A stretch of DNA of 11,108 bases from UBA4055 sp036721445 (GCA_036721445.1 DAIMKZ010000079.1:1-11108); one strand, 5' to 3'. Positions 1-7,408 are shown, counted from the first letter of the stretch. Notes: generated by a model not told the origin, from the sequence alone. Numbers and translations: made by a program.

Positions 1-87
1 AAATTACACCCGAAAATATAAGACTGAGAAAAAAACATCTCGATATAAATGAAAGGAAAAGACACAACAGAATGAAAAACAAAGGAA

Positions 88-1779
88 ATGATGAAAGAAT
101 TTAGGGAAGCAGGTCTGCTGGAAGAAATAATCGACTCCATCTCGGAAATGGGTTTTGTAAAACCGACGCCGATCCAGGACAAAACAATATCGCACCTTCT
201 CTCTTCGGACAGAGACCTGATCGGTTTGGCGCAGACAGGAACAGGCAAAACAGCGGCTTTCGGGCTTCCGATAATCCAGAGGATCGATCCTAAAAGCAGG
301 AATACTCAGGCGCTGATATTATGCCCGACAAGAGAGCTCTGCATGCAGATAACGAAAGATTTCAACAGCTATTCAAAATACCTGCCGAAAATATCCGTAG
401 CCGCAGTTTACGGCGGTGCTAGCATAGATACACAAATACGCTCGCTCAAAAAGGGAGTTCATATTGTTGTCGGTACACCGGGAAGGGTGCTTGATCTCAT
501 ACACAGACACTGCCTGATGATCGATACTATATCGTTCCTTGTACTTGACGAGGCGGATGAGATGCTTAATATGGGTTTCAAGGAAGATCTCGACACTATA
601 CTTTCATCCGCTAAATCCGAAAGGCAGACAATGCTTTTTTCTGCTACAATGCCAAGAGAGATAGCGCAAATCGCCAAGAACTATATGAGAGATCCGGAAG
701 AGATCTCGGCCGGCCAGAAAAATGCGGGAGCTGAGAATGTAGAGCACCATTATTATCTTGTCCATGCAAGAGACAGGTACCTGGCCCTAAAAAGAATAGC
801 GGATGTTAATCCGGATATTTACGGTATCATATTCTGCAGAACGAGAGAAGAGACTCAGGAGGTAGCCGACAAGCTGATAGCAGACGGTTACAACGCCGAT
901 GCGCTTCACGGCAATCTGTCTCAGGCGCAGAGAGACCAGGTCATGAATCGTTTCAGAACGGGGCATCTTCAGCTTCTTGTAGCTACGGATGTTGCCGCAA
1001 GGGGAATAGATGTAAACAAACTGAGCCACATAATAAACTATAATCTGCCAGACGACCCTGATATTTATCTCCACAGAAGCGGAAGAACCGGAAGAGCGGG
1101 CAGAAGCGGAGTATCCATATCTGTCGTTCATATGAAGGAAAAGTCAAAGCTTCGAATGATAGAGCAGCGTTCCAAGATCAGATTCGAGCAGAAAAAAGTT
1201 CCCGGCGGAATTAATATCTGCGAAATGCAGCTTTTCAATCTTGTGGACAAAGTCGTTAACGCCGAGATAAATAAATCTCAGATAGAAAGGTTTTTACCGT
1301 ATATATACGAAAAGCTCGGAGAACTTGACAGGGATACCCTGATTCAAAAATTCATTTCACTTGAATTCAACCGCTTTCTCGAATATTACAAAGACGCACC
1401 TGATCTGAATCAGAACGTTCAGACTTTCAAAAGTTCTGACAGAGACAGAGTTAGAGACAATTATATTCCTGCAAGATCAGGTGGTAAACAAGGCATTTTT
1501 TCAAGATATTTTATAAATGCAGGATCAAGAGACGGTCTCGACAAACCTGCCATAATAAAACTGATAGCTTCACACCTTAGAAACAGGGACATTGAGATCG
1601 GAAAAGTCGATCTGATGAAGAATTTCTCATTCTTTGAGATCGACAGCAGCTATGACAGGGAAACTTTGAACGCATTCTCAGGTGCAGAATTTAAAGGAAG
1701 GCCTCTTATTGTTGAACTTACAGAAAAGAAGCCGTTTGACAAACCCCAGGATAAAAAGAAATTCAAGAGAAAAAAATAA
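88..1779 (+). CDS. deaD: DEAD-box ATP-dependent RNA helicase, DeaD/CsdA type with DbpA-like RNA-binding domain
   Basis: An ATP-dependent RNA helicase expected to remodel structured RNA in the cytoplasm (ribosome assembly, cold or stress translation, mRNA turnover in the family). All core motifs are visible: Q motif with Gln30 (GFVKPTPIQ), Walker A AQTGTGKT at 48-55, PTREL at 80-84, DEAD at 154-157, SAT at 185-187, motif V TDVAARGID near 300-308, and HRSGRTGR at 329-336. A DbpA-type RRM-like domain follows at about 471-547 (SRYFINAGSRDGL, then IGKVDL and FSFFEI), with a short Lys/Arg-rich tail. At 563 residues it is closer to DeaD/CsdA than to the shorter DbpA. Two ATGs are adjacent (88 and 91). 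The SD-like AAAGGA at 81-86 is too close to 88 and better spaced for 91, so the real start may be 91; an in-frame stop at 73-75 rules out anything further upstream. It converges on the leftward operon. Family assignment is secure; the exact RNA substrate is not. Confidence 0.95.
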   Translation: MMKEFREAGLLEEIIDSISEMGFVKPTPIQDKTISHLLSSDRDLIGLAQTGTGKTAAFGLPIIQRIDPKSRNTQALILCPTRELCMQITKDFNSYSKYLPKISVAAVYGGASIDTQIRSLKKGVHIVVGTPGRVLDLIHRHCLMIDTISFLVLDEADEMLNMGFKEDLDTILSSAKSERQTMLFSATMPREIAQIAKNYMRDPEEISAGQKNAGAENVEHHYYLVHARDRYLALKRIADVNPDIYGIIFCRTREETQEVADKLIADGYNADALHGNLSQAQRDQVMNRFRTGHLQLLVATDVAARGIDVNKLSHIINYNLPDDPDIYLHRSGRTGRAGRSGVSISVVHMKEKSKLRMIEQRSKIRFEQKKVPGGINICEMQLFNLVDKVVNAEINKSQIERFLPYIYEKLGELDRDTLIQKFISLEFNRFLEYYKDAPDLNQNVQTFKSSDRDRVRDNYIPARSGGKQGIFSRYFINAGSRDGLDKPAIIKLIASHLRNRDIEIGKVDLMKNFSFFEIDSSYDRETLNAFSGAEFKGRPLIVELTEKKPFDKPQDKKKFKRKK

Positions 1780-1810
1780 AAAAAAATGCCGCCCGAAAGC
1801 GGCATTTTTT
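1780..1810. terminator. Bidirectional intrinsic terminator between convergent genes
   Basis: A perfect 7-bp stem, ATGCCGC (1786-1792) with GCGGCAT (1799-1805), closes a 6-base loop CCGAAA. It is preceded by an A run (1780-1785) and followed by a T run (1806-1810), which can extend the stem further. It begins directly after the helicase stop codon and ends 2 bp short of the stop codon of the leftward barrel gene, so it has the GC stem and U tract needed on either strand. I infer that it ends both transcripts. Confidence 0.9.
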
Positions 1811-1812
1811 AT

Positions 1813-3096
1813 TTAGAAATCATACTTAAGAGCAAGACTGTAGGCAAATACATCCATCTGATGGAATCCGGGCATGTTCTCCGCAGTCTGCATTACGTTC
1901 CTGTCGTTTCCGATCAGGTATTCCATACCGAGATCAATATTGAATTTATTAACCTTATAAGTTCCGCCGAATGTATAGGCGTGATTCGTTGAAGACGGGA
2001 ACAGAATGTTCAATGTCTTGTCAGGAGCCGGTGCAGGATCGAAATAATAACCGGTTCTTGCGGTCAGCTGCTCATTTATATCGAACTGAAGTCCGAACCT
2101 GACCTGAACTGCGTCTTCCCATGTAAGGTGCAATTCGTTCTCTTTGTCAGTATAAACTCCGGGAGCAACCTGCATATCAAGTATCTTTGCGTACAGTGTC
2201 TCGAGTTCTTTCCAGTTGGTGATCTGCATATCTGATGTGATGACCATTTTTCCGTTGAAAGGTCTGAAAGCCAGTCCGAAACCTCCCCATGCCGGCCAGG
2301 TGACCTCGAGCTCCATATCGTACTTATCCATATTCTCGATGTCCATAGTCCCTTCCATGTTCACAGTAACAGGAGTTTTGTATGTAACACCAAAATTATA
2401 CCATCCGTAATCGACCATAAACCCTAAAGTCGCTCCAACACCGAGACCGGAGATATCCATATAAGTCTGAGTATCGAGCATGTGATCCGGTCCGGGAATT
2501 GTCGGGAAAAGGTCTATCATATCCTCGCCTCTTTTCATCTCGAACATGCCGTAGAATATGTTCAGTGTCGCACCCAGTTTGAAAGTATCGTTGAAATTAT
2601 AAGCCGCTGCAGGCGCTATATTGAAGACCGCGATCTGACTCATCCAGTCGAACTCTTTTCCAGCATACGGGTTTGCCATTGTATGTCCCGGATCAAAATA
2701 AGCGGGTCCTCCGAATGAAGTAAGATCTGCGCCGTCCCATTCGGAACCGAGACCCGCAGGAACATACGCGCCCAGACCGAAAGCGAATTTGTCATAATTA
2801 TACACTGCCATAATGTTCGGGCTGATATAGTGATTTGCAACTCCCTCTGCGTCTATACCGTAGGCATCGAGCTTATATACAGGCATAGGTATCACGTCGG
2901 TCATGAAAAGCATGACGGAGTTTTTCTGTCCGGCCATTCCGGCCGGGTTCCAGTGAATCGCAGAAGGATCGTCTGCCAGAGCCACGAAAGCTCCGCCCAT
3001 TCCAAAAGCTTTTGAACCGATGCTGTTCAGGCTCAGTCCGTTAGCGAATGCCGACATGGAAATCACCATCAGCAGCGCGGTTATCAGTTTTTTCAT
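1813..3096 (-). CDS. FadL/OmpP1-family outer-membrane beta-barrel transporter
   Basis: An outer-membrane channel of the FadL/OmpP1/TodX family, whose members take up hydrophobic compounds such as long-chain fatty acids or aromatics. Residues 1-18 form a signal peptide (MKKLITALLMVISMSAFA, cleavage before Asn19). The N-terminal hatch-like segment carries the hallmark GSKAFGMGGAFVALADDPSA followed by NPAGMA at 50-55. Later segments also fit the family: a W-anchored strand (ITNWKELETL), and a Gly/Tyr-rich strand with a Pro-rich loop (TGYYFDPAPAPDK). The protein ends in YDF, the aromatic C-terminus typical of BAM-assembled barrels. Length (427) is normal for the family. SD GGAGA (3101-3105) lies 4 bases before the ATG. 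It is the last gene of a three-gene leftward unit, 13 bp after the isomerase. The substrate cannot be read from the sequence. PorV of the T9SS belongs to the same superfamily, but the C-terminal half looks like true FadL. Confidence 0.88.
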   Translation of the reverse strand: MKKLITALLMVISMSAFANGLSLNSIGSKAFGMGGAFVALADDPSAIHWNPAGMAGQKNSVMLFMTDVIPMPVYKLDAYGIDAEGVANHYISPNIMAVYNYDKFAFGLGAYVPAGLGSEWDGADLTSFGGPAYFDPGHTMANPYAGKEFDWMSQIAVFNIAPAAAYNFNDTFKLGATLNIFYGMFEMKRGEDMIDLFPTIPGPDHMLDTQTYMDISGLGVGATLGFMVDYGWYNFGVTYKTPVTVNMEGTMDIENMDKYDMELEVTWPAWGGFGLAFRPFNGKMVITSDMQITNWKELETLYAKILDMQVAPGVYTDKENELHLTWEDAVQVRFGLQFDINEQLTARTGYYFDPAPAPDKTLNILFPSSTNHAYTFGGTYKVNKFNIDLGMEYLIGNDRNVMQTAENMPGFHQMDVFAYSLALKYDF

Positions 3097-3109
3097 TCAT
3101 TCTCCTTTT

Positions 3110-3697
3110 TTATTCGTAATTTTCCGGAAATTTTACTCTCTCAACTCCTTCTACGACAGTATGAAGAATCATCATATGCAGTTCCTGAATCCTGTCGCTC
3201 GTTCCGGCAGGTATTATGATCTCGAGATCAGCTTTCCCTTTCAATTTCCCTCCGTCTTTACCTAAAAGCAGTATAGTATGAAGTTTTTTTTCTGATGCTT
3301 TCGCGATCGCTTTAATTATATTAGGCGAATTACCGCTGGTTGAAAGCCCTATGAAAACATCACCTTTTTTTCCGAAAGCTTCGACGCTTTTAGAGAATAT
3401 TTCATCAAAACCATAATCGTTCGCAACGCATGTGATATGTGAAGGGTCTGAAAGAGCAAAGGCCGGCAGAGCTTTCCTTTCCGATCTGAACCTGCCCGTA
3501 AGTTCTTCGGCGAAATGCATTGCGTCTGTCATTGACCCGCCGTTCCCGCAGATCATCACTTTTCTTCCTGAATCAAAGGCCTCTACGAGAACTTTAACTA
3601 TATTATCAAGGTCCACGAAGTTATTTTCATCAGAAATAAACTTTCCCAGGATTTCGTAACCTTCTGAAAATGAACGCTTAAGTTTTTCTATAGGCAT
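3110..3697 (-). CDS. gmhA: Phosphoheptose isomerase (sedoheptulose 7-phosphate isomerase, SIS domain)
   Basis: Converts D-sedoheptulose 7-phosphate to D-glycero-D-manno-heptose 7-phosphate, the first step to ADP- or GDP-heptose for LPS core or other glycans, in the cytoplasm. The SIS fold is clear: sugar-phosphate loops GNGGS at 51-55 and STSGNS at 119-124, and the GmhA signature CVANDYGFDEIFS. Glu65 (in HFAEELTGRF) and His174 (in RIQELH) align with the catalytic Glu65 and His180 of E. coli GmhA. Length (195) matches the family (about 190-195). SD GAGGT (minus strand, 3703-3707) lies 5 bases before the ATG and shares a base with the TAG stop of the upstream acyltransferase, which suggests translational coupling. 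No heptose kinase or adenylyltransferase is in the window, so the final nucleotide-heptose (ADP or GDP) cannot be told. A related sugar-phosphate isomerase role is a minor alternative. Confidence 0.9.
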   Translation of the reverse strand: MPIEKLKRSFSEGYEILGKFISDENNFVDLDNIVKVLVEAFDSGRKVMICGNGGSMTDAMHFAEELTGRFRSERKALPAFALSDPSHITCVANDYGFDEIFSKSVEAFGKKGDVFIGLSTSGNSPNIIKAIAKASEKKLHTILLLGKDGGKLKGKADLEIIIPAGTSDRIQELHMMILHTVVEGVERVKFPENYE

Positions 3698-3706
3698 TTC
3701 GTACCT

Positions 3707-4429
3707 CTATAAATTATTTCTTAGAAGCTGTTCTTCCGGAACTGGACCGAAATCTTTAGCTGGAACTCCCGCATATACTCTGGCATCAGGCACATCTTTA
3801 GTCACGACCGAACCTGCTGCGACCATCGCATCCTCTCCAATAACGATCCCGGGGAGTATCGTAGCGTTCACACCTATCCTCCCGCCGTTCTTAACCGTAA
3901 TTCCTTTAAAATATTTGAACCGTTCCTTTGACCTACCCGCAAAATTGTCGTTGCTCGTAGCAACGCACGGCGCGATGAAGCAGTAGTCCCCGATCTCGGA
4001 GAGAGCCGTGATATAGGCGTTCGATTCGATCTTGCACTTCTTCCCTATCGTACATTTTGATTCAATAAGGACACCTCTGCCTATTATGGTCATCCCGCCT
4101 ATTTTCACGCCGAACTGGACCGCCGCCTGATCCGCTATAAGAACTTTATCGCCGATCTCTGCGCCTGCGTAAATAACAACTCCGGCACCGATAAGAACGC
4201 CGCTGCCGATCTTTGCCGGCGGCAGAGTTTCGTCTGTTGTCATAGCGGAATTCGGTGATCTAAGTTTTTGTTTTCCTATCACAGTGTTGTCGTCTATCCT
4301 TACATTATCTCCTATAACAGAACCGTCATGTATAACAACATTATGTCCTACTACACAGCTTTGTCCGAACAATACATCCCTTCCTATGAAAACATTCAAT
4401 CCGAGTTTAGGTTCGTTAAGTTCCTTCAT
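3707..4429 (-). CDS. Left-handed beta-helix acyltransferase (hexapeptide-repeat, WlbB/PglD-like)
   Basis: A hexapeptide-repeat O- or N-acyltransferase, probably acting on a nucleotide sugar or glycan precursor with acetyl-CoA. The 240 residues are almost wholly imperfect [LIV]-G-x4 repeats forming left-handed beta-helix coils at about 10-52, 72-158 and 177-213. Two loops break the helix: 53-71 and 159-176. The second (TSNDNFAGRSKERFKYFKG) is the usual position of an active-site loop. The C-terminus has the family motif VVTKDVPDARVYAGVPAKD. Homologues with this layout acetylate amino-sugars in surface-polysaccharide pathways, which fits the gmhA-like gene 9 bp downstream. The start is ATG 4429; the SD is weak (only an A/G-rich AAAAGA just upstream), unlike the other genes here. 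It is the first gene of the leftward unit and lies downstream of the duplicated GGTTCACA elements. The exact acceptor is not identifiable. Confidence 0.8.
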   Translation of the reverse strand: MKELNEPKLGLNVFIGRDVLFGQSCVVGHNVVIHDGSVIGDNVRIDDNTVIGKQKLRSPNSAMTTDETLPPAKIGSGVLIGAGVVIYAGAEIGDKVLIADQAAVQFGVKIGGMTIIGRGVLIESKCTIGKKCKIESNAYITALSEIGDYCFIAPCVATSNDNFAGRSKERFKYFKGITVKNGGRIGVNATILPGIVIGEDAMVAAGSVVTKDVPDARVYAGVPAKDFGPVPEEQLLRNNL

Positions 4430-4472
4430 ATCTTTTGTCCCAAATTATTTCTTCTGTATATAGTTATGAAAA

Positions 4473-4537
4473 TATAAACCGGTTCACAAGAGAATTTTTA
4501 TGATTTTTTTCATATTCCTGATTTTAAACGGTTCACA
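4473..4537. promoter_or_regulatory. Duplicated GGTTCACA element, possible operator in divergent control region
   Basis: The region 4430-4626 separates the leftward acyltransferase gene from the rightward small gene. It holds two copies of CGGTTCACA (4480-4488 and 4529-4537), each preceded by TAAAC. The first sits in a 16-bp near-palindrome (4473-4488, half-site GGTTCACA against TATAAACC, two mismatches from perfect). The second has the same right half and a shortened left half. Seen from the leftward genes, both copies read TGTGAACCG then TTTA. This arrangement resembles paired regulator sites, but no regulator gene is present and the role is inferred. No convincing sigma-70 promoter for the leftward unit was found; TTGTGA (minus strand, 4489-4484) is a weak -35 candidate overlapping the first copy. 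Confidence 0.4.
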
Positions 4538-4568
4538 CTAATAAAAATACATTTTATCAGAACTTGTT

Positions 4569-4598
4569 TTGATTCATCGGATAATAATAACATATTAC
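4569..4598 (+). promoter_or_regulatory. Weak candidate promoter of the small charged protein
   Basis: TTGATT (4569-4574) and TATTAC (4593-4598) are separated by 18 bases, each matching four of six consensus positions. A start about 7 bases downstream would give a leader of some 20 nucleotides carrying the GGAGG site. AT-rich DNA makes such matches common, so this is tentative. Confidence 0.25.
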
Positions 4599-4626
4599 CG
4601 GTGTAGAACAATTCATGGAGGAACTT

Positions 4627-4779
4627 ATGTTAACAAGACCTATAGAGGACATTCTTAAAAGGATCGAGAAAGGGGATCTAACAAGTCATGAGGCAAGGGA
4701 ACTGATAGAACTTGAGATCAAGTTTGAAATGAGAAGGAACATGAATAAGAAAAGATCTAACACGAACATGTTCCTGTAA
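4627..4779 (+). CDS. Small charged two-helix protein, SHOCT-like
   Basis: A 50-residue protein not assigned to a known gene. It starts at ATG 4627 with a strong SD GGAGG (4617-4621) 5 bases upstream; an in-frame ATG at 4615 overlaps that SD and has none of its own, so it was rejected. Residues 5-35 look like two amphipathic helices joined by a GDLT turn (EDILKRIEKGDLTSHEAREL); the remainder is a basic, Asn-rich tail ending in NMFL. The helix-turn-helix spacing, with Gly-Asp/Glu-Leu-Thr/Ser then a Glu-Ala pair, resembles SHOCT-like short bihelical motifs found as oligomerisation or adaptor modules on larger proteins. Here it would be the whole protein. There is no signal peptide or membrane segment, so it is probably cytoplasmic. 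It stands alone: leftward genes diverge from it, and its own terminator follows. Codon use is like its neighbours. That it is a gene is well supported; its function is unknown. Confidence 0.75.
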   Translation: MLTRPIEDILKRIEKGDLTSHEARELIELEIKFEMRRNMNKKRSNTNMFL

Positions 4780-4805
4780 TGCCGTACGATCCCGCTCATA
4801 TTTTT

Positions 4806-4840
4806 AAAGGAAAATGCGCTTTCGCATTTCCCTTTTTTTT
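4806..4840 (+). terminator. Intrinsic terminator of the small gene
   Basis: AAAGGAAAATGCG (4806-4818) pairs with CGCATTTCCCTTT (4823-4835) across a CTTT loop, with a single A-C mismatch, followed by an unbroken T run to 4840. It lies 26 bp after the small gene's stop codon and 45 bp before the protease start. The in-frame ATG at 4814 sits in the ascending arm, which argues against it as a translation start. Confidence 0.88.
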
Positions 4841-4848
4841 ATTATAAT
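4821..4848 (+). promoter_or_regulatory. Candidate promoter of the secreted protease, overlapping the terminator
   Basis: TATAAT (4843-4848) is a perfect -10 hexamer. The best -35 is TTCGCA (4821-4826), 16 bases upstream, which is part of the terminator stem. Transcription from here would give a leader of about 30 nucleotides ending in the GGGAGTGGAG ribosome-binding region. The -10 is good but the -35 is poor. Confidence 0.35.
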
Positions 4849-4885
4849 GTATTTTATTTATCAAATAAACGGGAGTGGAGTCACT

Positions 4886-7408
4886 ATGAAAAAATTAATA
4901 TTTACACTGATGATCATGATCGGATCTTTCGCTTCAGCCGAGCTGAACAATGTCAATCCCGATCCTAACGGCGAACCCTGGCTGGCCGGGGGATGGAAGA
5001 TGCCTGATGCAGAGGAAATGAAAACGATCCGTGCGATCCCTGAACTTACTTTACCGGAAAGTTACAGGACTAAAGAGCTTCCTTACAAGATCGATAATTC
5101 CGAACTGCAATATTTCCGTCCAATATTCAATCAGTCAGGCGGAAGTTGTGCACAGGCAAGCGGGGTTGGATACAATTTTACTTATCAGATGAACTTTCTT
5201 AACGGAACTGACGCCTCTTTATCTCCTAATCAGTTCCCTACACACTACACTTATAACTTTCTTAACGACGGTTCCGGAGCTAACGGATCAACATATTTCG
5301 CAGGATGGGATATAATTAGTGCAGGTGGGATACCTGACGTGCCCACTTACGGCGGATTGTGGCCCGCAACAGATTCGGACAAAATATGGATGGACGGTTT
5401 CATAAACTACAGATCAGGTATGCATAGAAGAGCTCTCGAAGTCCAGGCGATACCTGTAGACACTCCTGAGGGACTCGAAACACTCAAACAGTACTTCAAT
5501 GACTACTGCGACGGATCTCCTACTGGCGGAATAGTAAATTTTGCAGCAGGCGTGAGTTATACTTTCAGCATGGGTATCTTGCCTATGAATACTGAGAATC
5601 AGGGTCAGCATGTTGTATTGAAATGGGACCAGAATGTAAATCACGCCATGACTTTCATAGGGTATAACGATTCTATCAGATGGGATTTCAATACAGACGG
5701 TAAATATACAAATGACATTGATACGAACGGAGACGGGCATGTTGATATGCTTGACTGGGAAATAGGCGGACTCCTTATGGTCAATTCATGGGGAACCGAC
5801 TGGGCGGACGGTGGGAAAGCATGGGTCGCATACAGAACTCTAGCAAAGAGTCTTGAAGACGGAGGCATCTGGCTCAACACAGTGCATACTGTAAAAGTAA
5901 GAGATGATTTTTCACCGTCACTTTATCTAAAAGCTACGGTCAATTTTAATGACAGAAAAGAATTAAAGATATTCGCAGGGGTCTCTGACGACACAACTGC
6001 AACGGTACCGAATCATACGATCCAGTTCCATCACTTCAATTACCAGGGCGGTGCGTACGGAATGGCCGGAGATGCCAATATACTGGAGTTCGGACTGGAT
6101 ATAAGTCCTCTACTGTCATATGTAACTACCGGAAACAAAGCAAAGTTTTTCATCGGCATCGAACACAAACAGGATGGAACGGCCGGGCGAGGCAGTATTT
6201 CGTCATTTTCGGTCATCGACGGAGAAGGAAACGAATACATAAGCTCTGTATCCGGAAAAACGATCTCCCCGAATTCGATTACATATGCTGATGTAACAGC
6301 AGCATTCGATTTTAATGCTCCTGAAATAACAGACTCTGTCTTACCTGAGGCCGAGCCTGGTGAATTTTATGAATACGCTTTGTCAGCCACAGGCGGAACG
6401 CCGCCTTACAGCTGGGATGTGATCTTCGATTATTCCGAAGTTGAGAATTCAGGAGATTTCTTTATTAACACTGAAAATCAGCTGACAATGTCAAATGACG
6501 ATGACGGTATAGCCGTATTAGACCTTCCTTTCAGCTTTCCGTTCTACGGCGAAATGTACGACCAGGTTACTGTGATAACAGACGGGTCTATCCTTTTCGG
6601 CGGGCAGTTCGAGTATGTCAGGAGCGAGGGAGATATCCTTGCCTTTAAAACTATTACCGCATACGGAGCTGACCTGATGGCTTATCCTGAAGACGGCGAC
6701 GGAATTTTTTATTCTGTTGACGATAACTGTCTTACAGTACGATGGATCACATCTCAATTCGATATGCAGGAAGTTGATCTGGATTTTGAATGTAAAATAT
6801 ATTCCGATTCGAGAATAGAATTCTTTTATGGCGATAATATCACTACCGGTATTTCTTGGGCTTCAGGTATCTCGAACAGCAAGTCAACAGATGCCAGGAT
6901 ATCTTCTTTTTCGAACATTTCAGACCCCTCAGGACTAAAAACAGCATTTTCAACAACTCCTTACCCTTACGGAATCAGTTTAAGCGGGATCGGCATTTTA
7001 AGCGGTATCACTATGGAACTTGATTCTGATTGGACAATAAATATACGAGTAACTGACGACAGGAATATTTCATCGCTGAAATCTCTCGAGTTCTTTACGA
7101 CAACATCTATACAGACTGAAGATGCACTGATCATGTCTGAGATTGACCTTCTCGGCAACTATCCCAACCCTTTCAATCCTTCAACTGTTATATCTTTTAC
7201 TTTGGGATCAGATTCGGTACTTTCATTGAAGATATTCAATACTTCGGGGGAAGCAGTTGATACTGTTTTTGAGAACAGAAGATTTGAAAAGGGATATCAT
7301 TCTGTAAAATGGACAGCCGGAAGCAGATTTACTTCGGGAATATATTTTATCGGCCTTAAAGACCGGAAAGGAAATAATCTGATCAGAAAGATATCTCTGC
7401 TTAAATAA
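4886..7408 (+). CDS. Secreted C1A (papain-like) cysteine protease with T9SS sorting domain
   Basis: A modular exported protease of 840 residues. The start is ATG 4886, with SD GGAG (4877-4880) 5 bases upstream and an immediate signal peptide (MKKLIFTLMIMIGSFASA, residues 1-18); the in-frame ATG 4814 lies inside a terminator. The C1 peptidase domain has Cys88 (QSGGSC), His253 (VNHAMTF) and Asn300 (NSWG); Gln83 would be the oxyanion residue, one position closer to Cys than in papain. Between His and Asn lie Asp/Asn-rich loops (267-290) resembling EF-hand/dockerin Ca sites. Residues about 325-475 are beta-rich. An Ig-like (He_PIG-type) domain begins at about 480 and seems to resume at 692, with about 175 other residues inserted. 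The C-terminal domain from about 756 (NYPNPFNPST at 758-767) is the Por-type sorting signal that directs passage through the T9SS, usually to the cell surface or medium. Peptidase and secretion class are clear; the substrate is unknown. No terminator is evident after the gene. Confidence 0.92.
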   Translation: MKKLIFTLMIMIGSFASAELNNVNPDPNGEPWLAGGWKMPDAEEMKTIRAIPELTLPESYRTKELPYKIDNSELQYFRPIFNQSGGSCAQASGVGYNFTYQMNFLNGTDASLSPNQFPTHYTYNFLNDGSGANGSTYFAGWDIISAGGIPDVPTYGGLWPATDSDKIWMDGFINYRSGMHRRALEVQAIPVDTPEGLETLKQYFNDYCDGSPTGGIVNFAAGVSYTFSMGILPMNTENQGQHVVLKWDQNVNHAMTFIGYNDSIRWDFNTDGKYTNDIDTNGDGHVDMLDWEIGGLLMVNSWGTDWADGGKAWVAYRTLAKSLEDGGIWLNTVHTVKVRDDFSPSLYLKATVNFNDRKELKIFAGVSDDTTATVPNHTIQFHHFNYQGGAYGMAGDANILEFGLDISPLLSYVTTGNKAKFFIGIEHKQDGTAGRGSISSFSVIDGEGNEYISSVSGKTISPNSITYADVTAAFDFNAPEITDSVLPEAEPGEFYEYALSATGGTPPYSWDVIFDYSEVENSGDFFINTENQLTMSNDDDGIAVLDLPFSFPFYGEMYDQVTVITDGSILFGGQFEYVRSEGDILAFKTITAYGADLMAYPEDGDGIFYSVDDNCLTVRWITSQFDMQEVDLDFECKIYSDSRIEFFYGDNITTGISWASGISNSKSTDARISSFSNISDPSGLKTAFSTTPYPYGISLSGIGILSGITMELDSDWTINIRVTDDRNISSLKSLEFFTTTSIQTEDALIMSEIDLLGNYPNPFNPSTVISFTLGSDSVLSLKIFNTSGEAVDTVFENRRFEKGYHSVKWTAGSRFTSGIYFIGLKDRKGNNLIRKISLLK

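Noticed and set aside
49..104. Two tiny overlapping frames upstream of the helicase (49-75 encoding MKGKDTTE and 72-104 encoding MKNKGNDERI), resembling upstream leader peptides joined by ATGA.
   Set aside because: The DNA is very A-rich, so short ATG frames are expected; no regulatory codon bias or attenuator hairpin is visible.
1770..1786. Seven- and nine-base A runs around the helicase stop codon, a possible slippage site.
   Set aside because: The runs fall in the basic tail codons and the A tract of the terminator; slippage would only alter the last residues, and no downstream frame would be gained.
2216..3265. Several rightward open frames of 60-80 codons across the barrel and isomerase genes.
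   Set aside because: They lie opposite genes with clear family motifs and show low-complexity Ser/Ile/Cys-rich composition typical of shadow frames.
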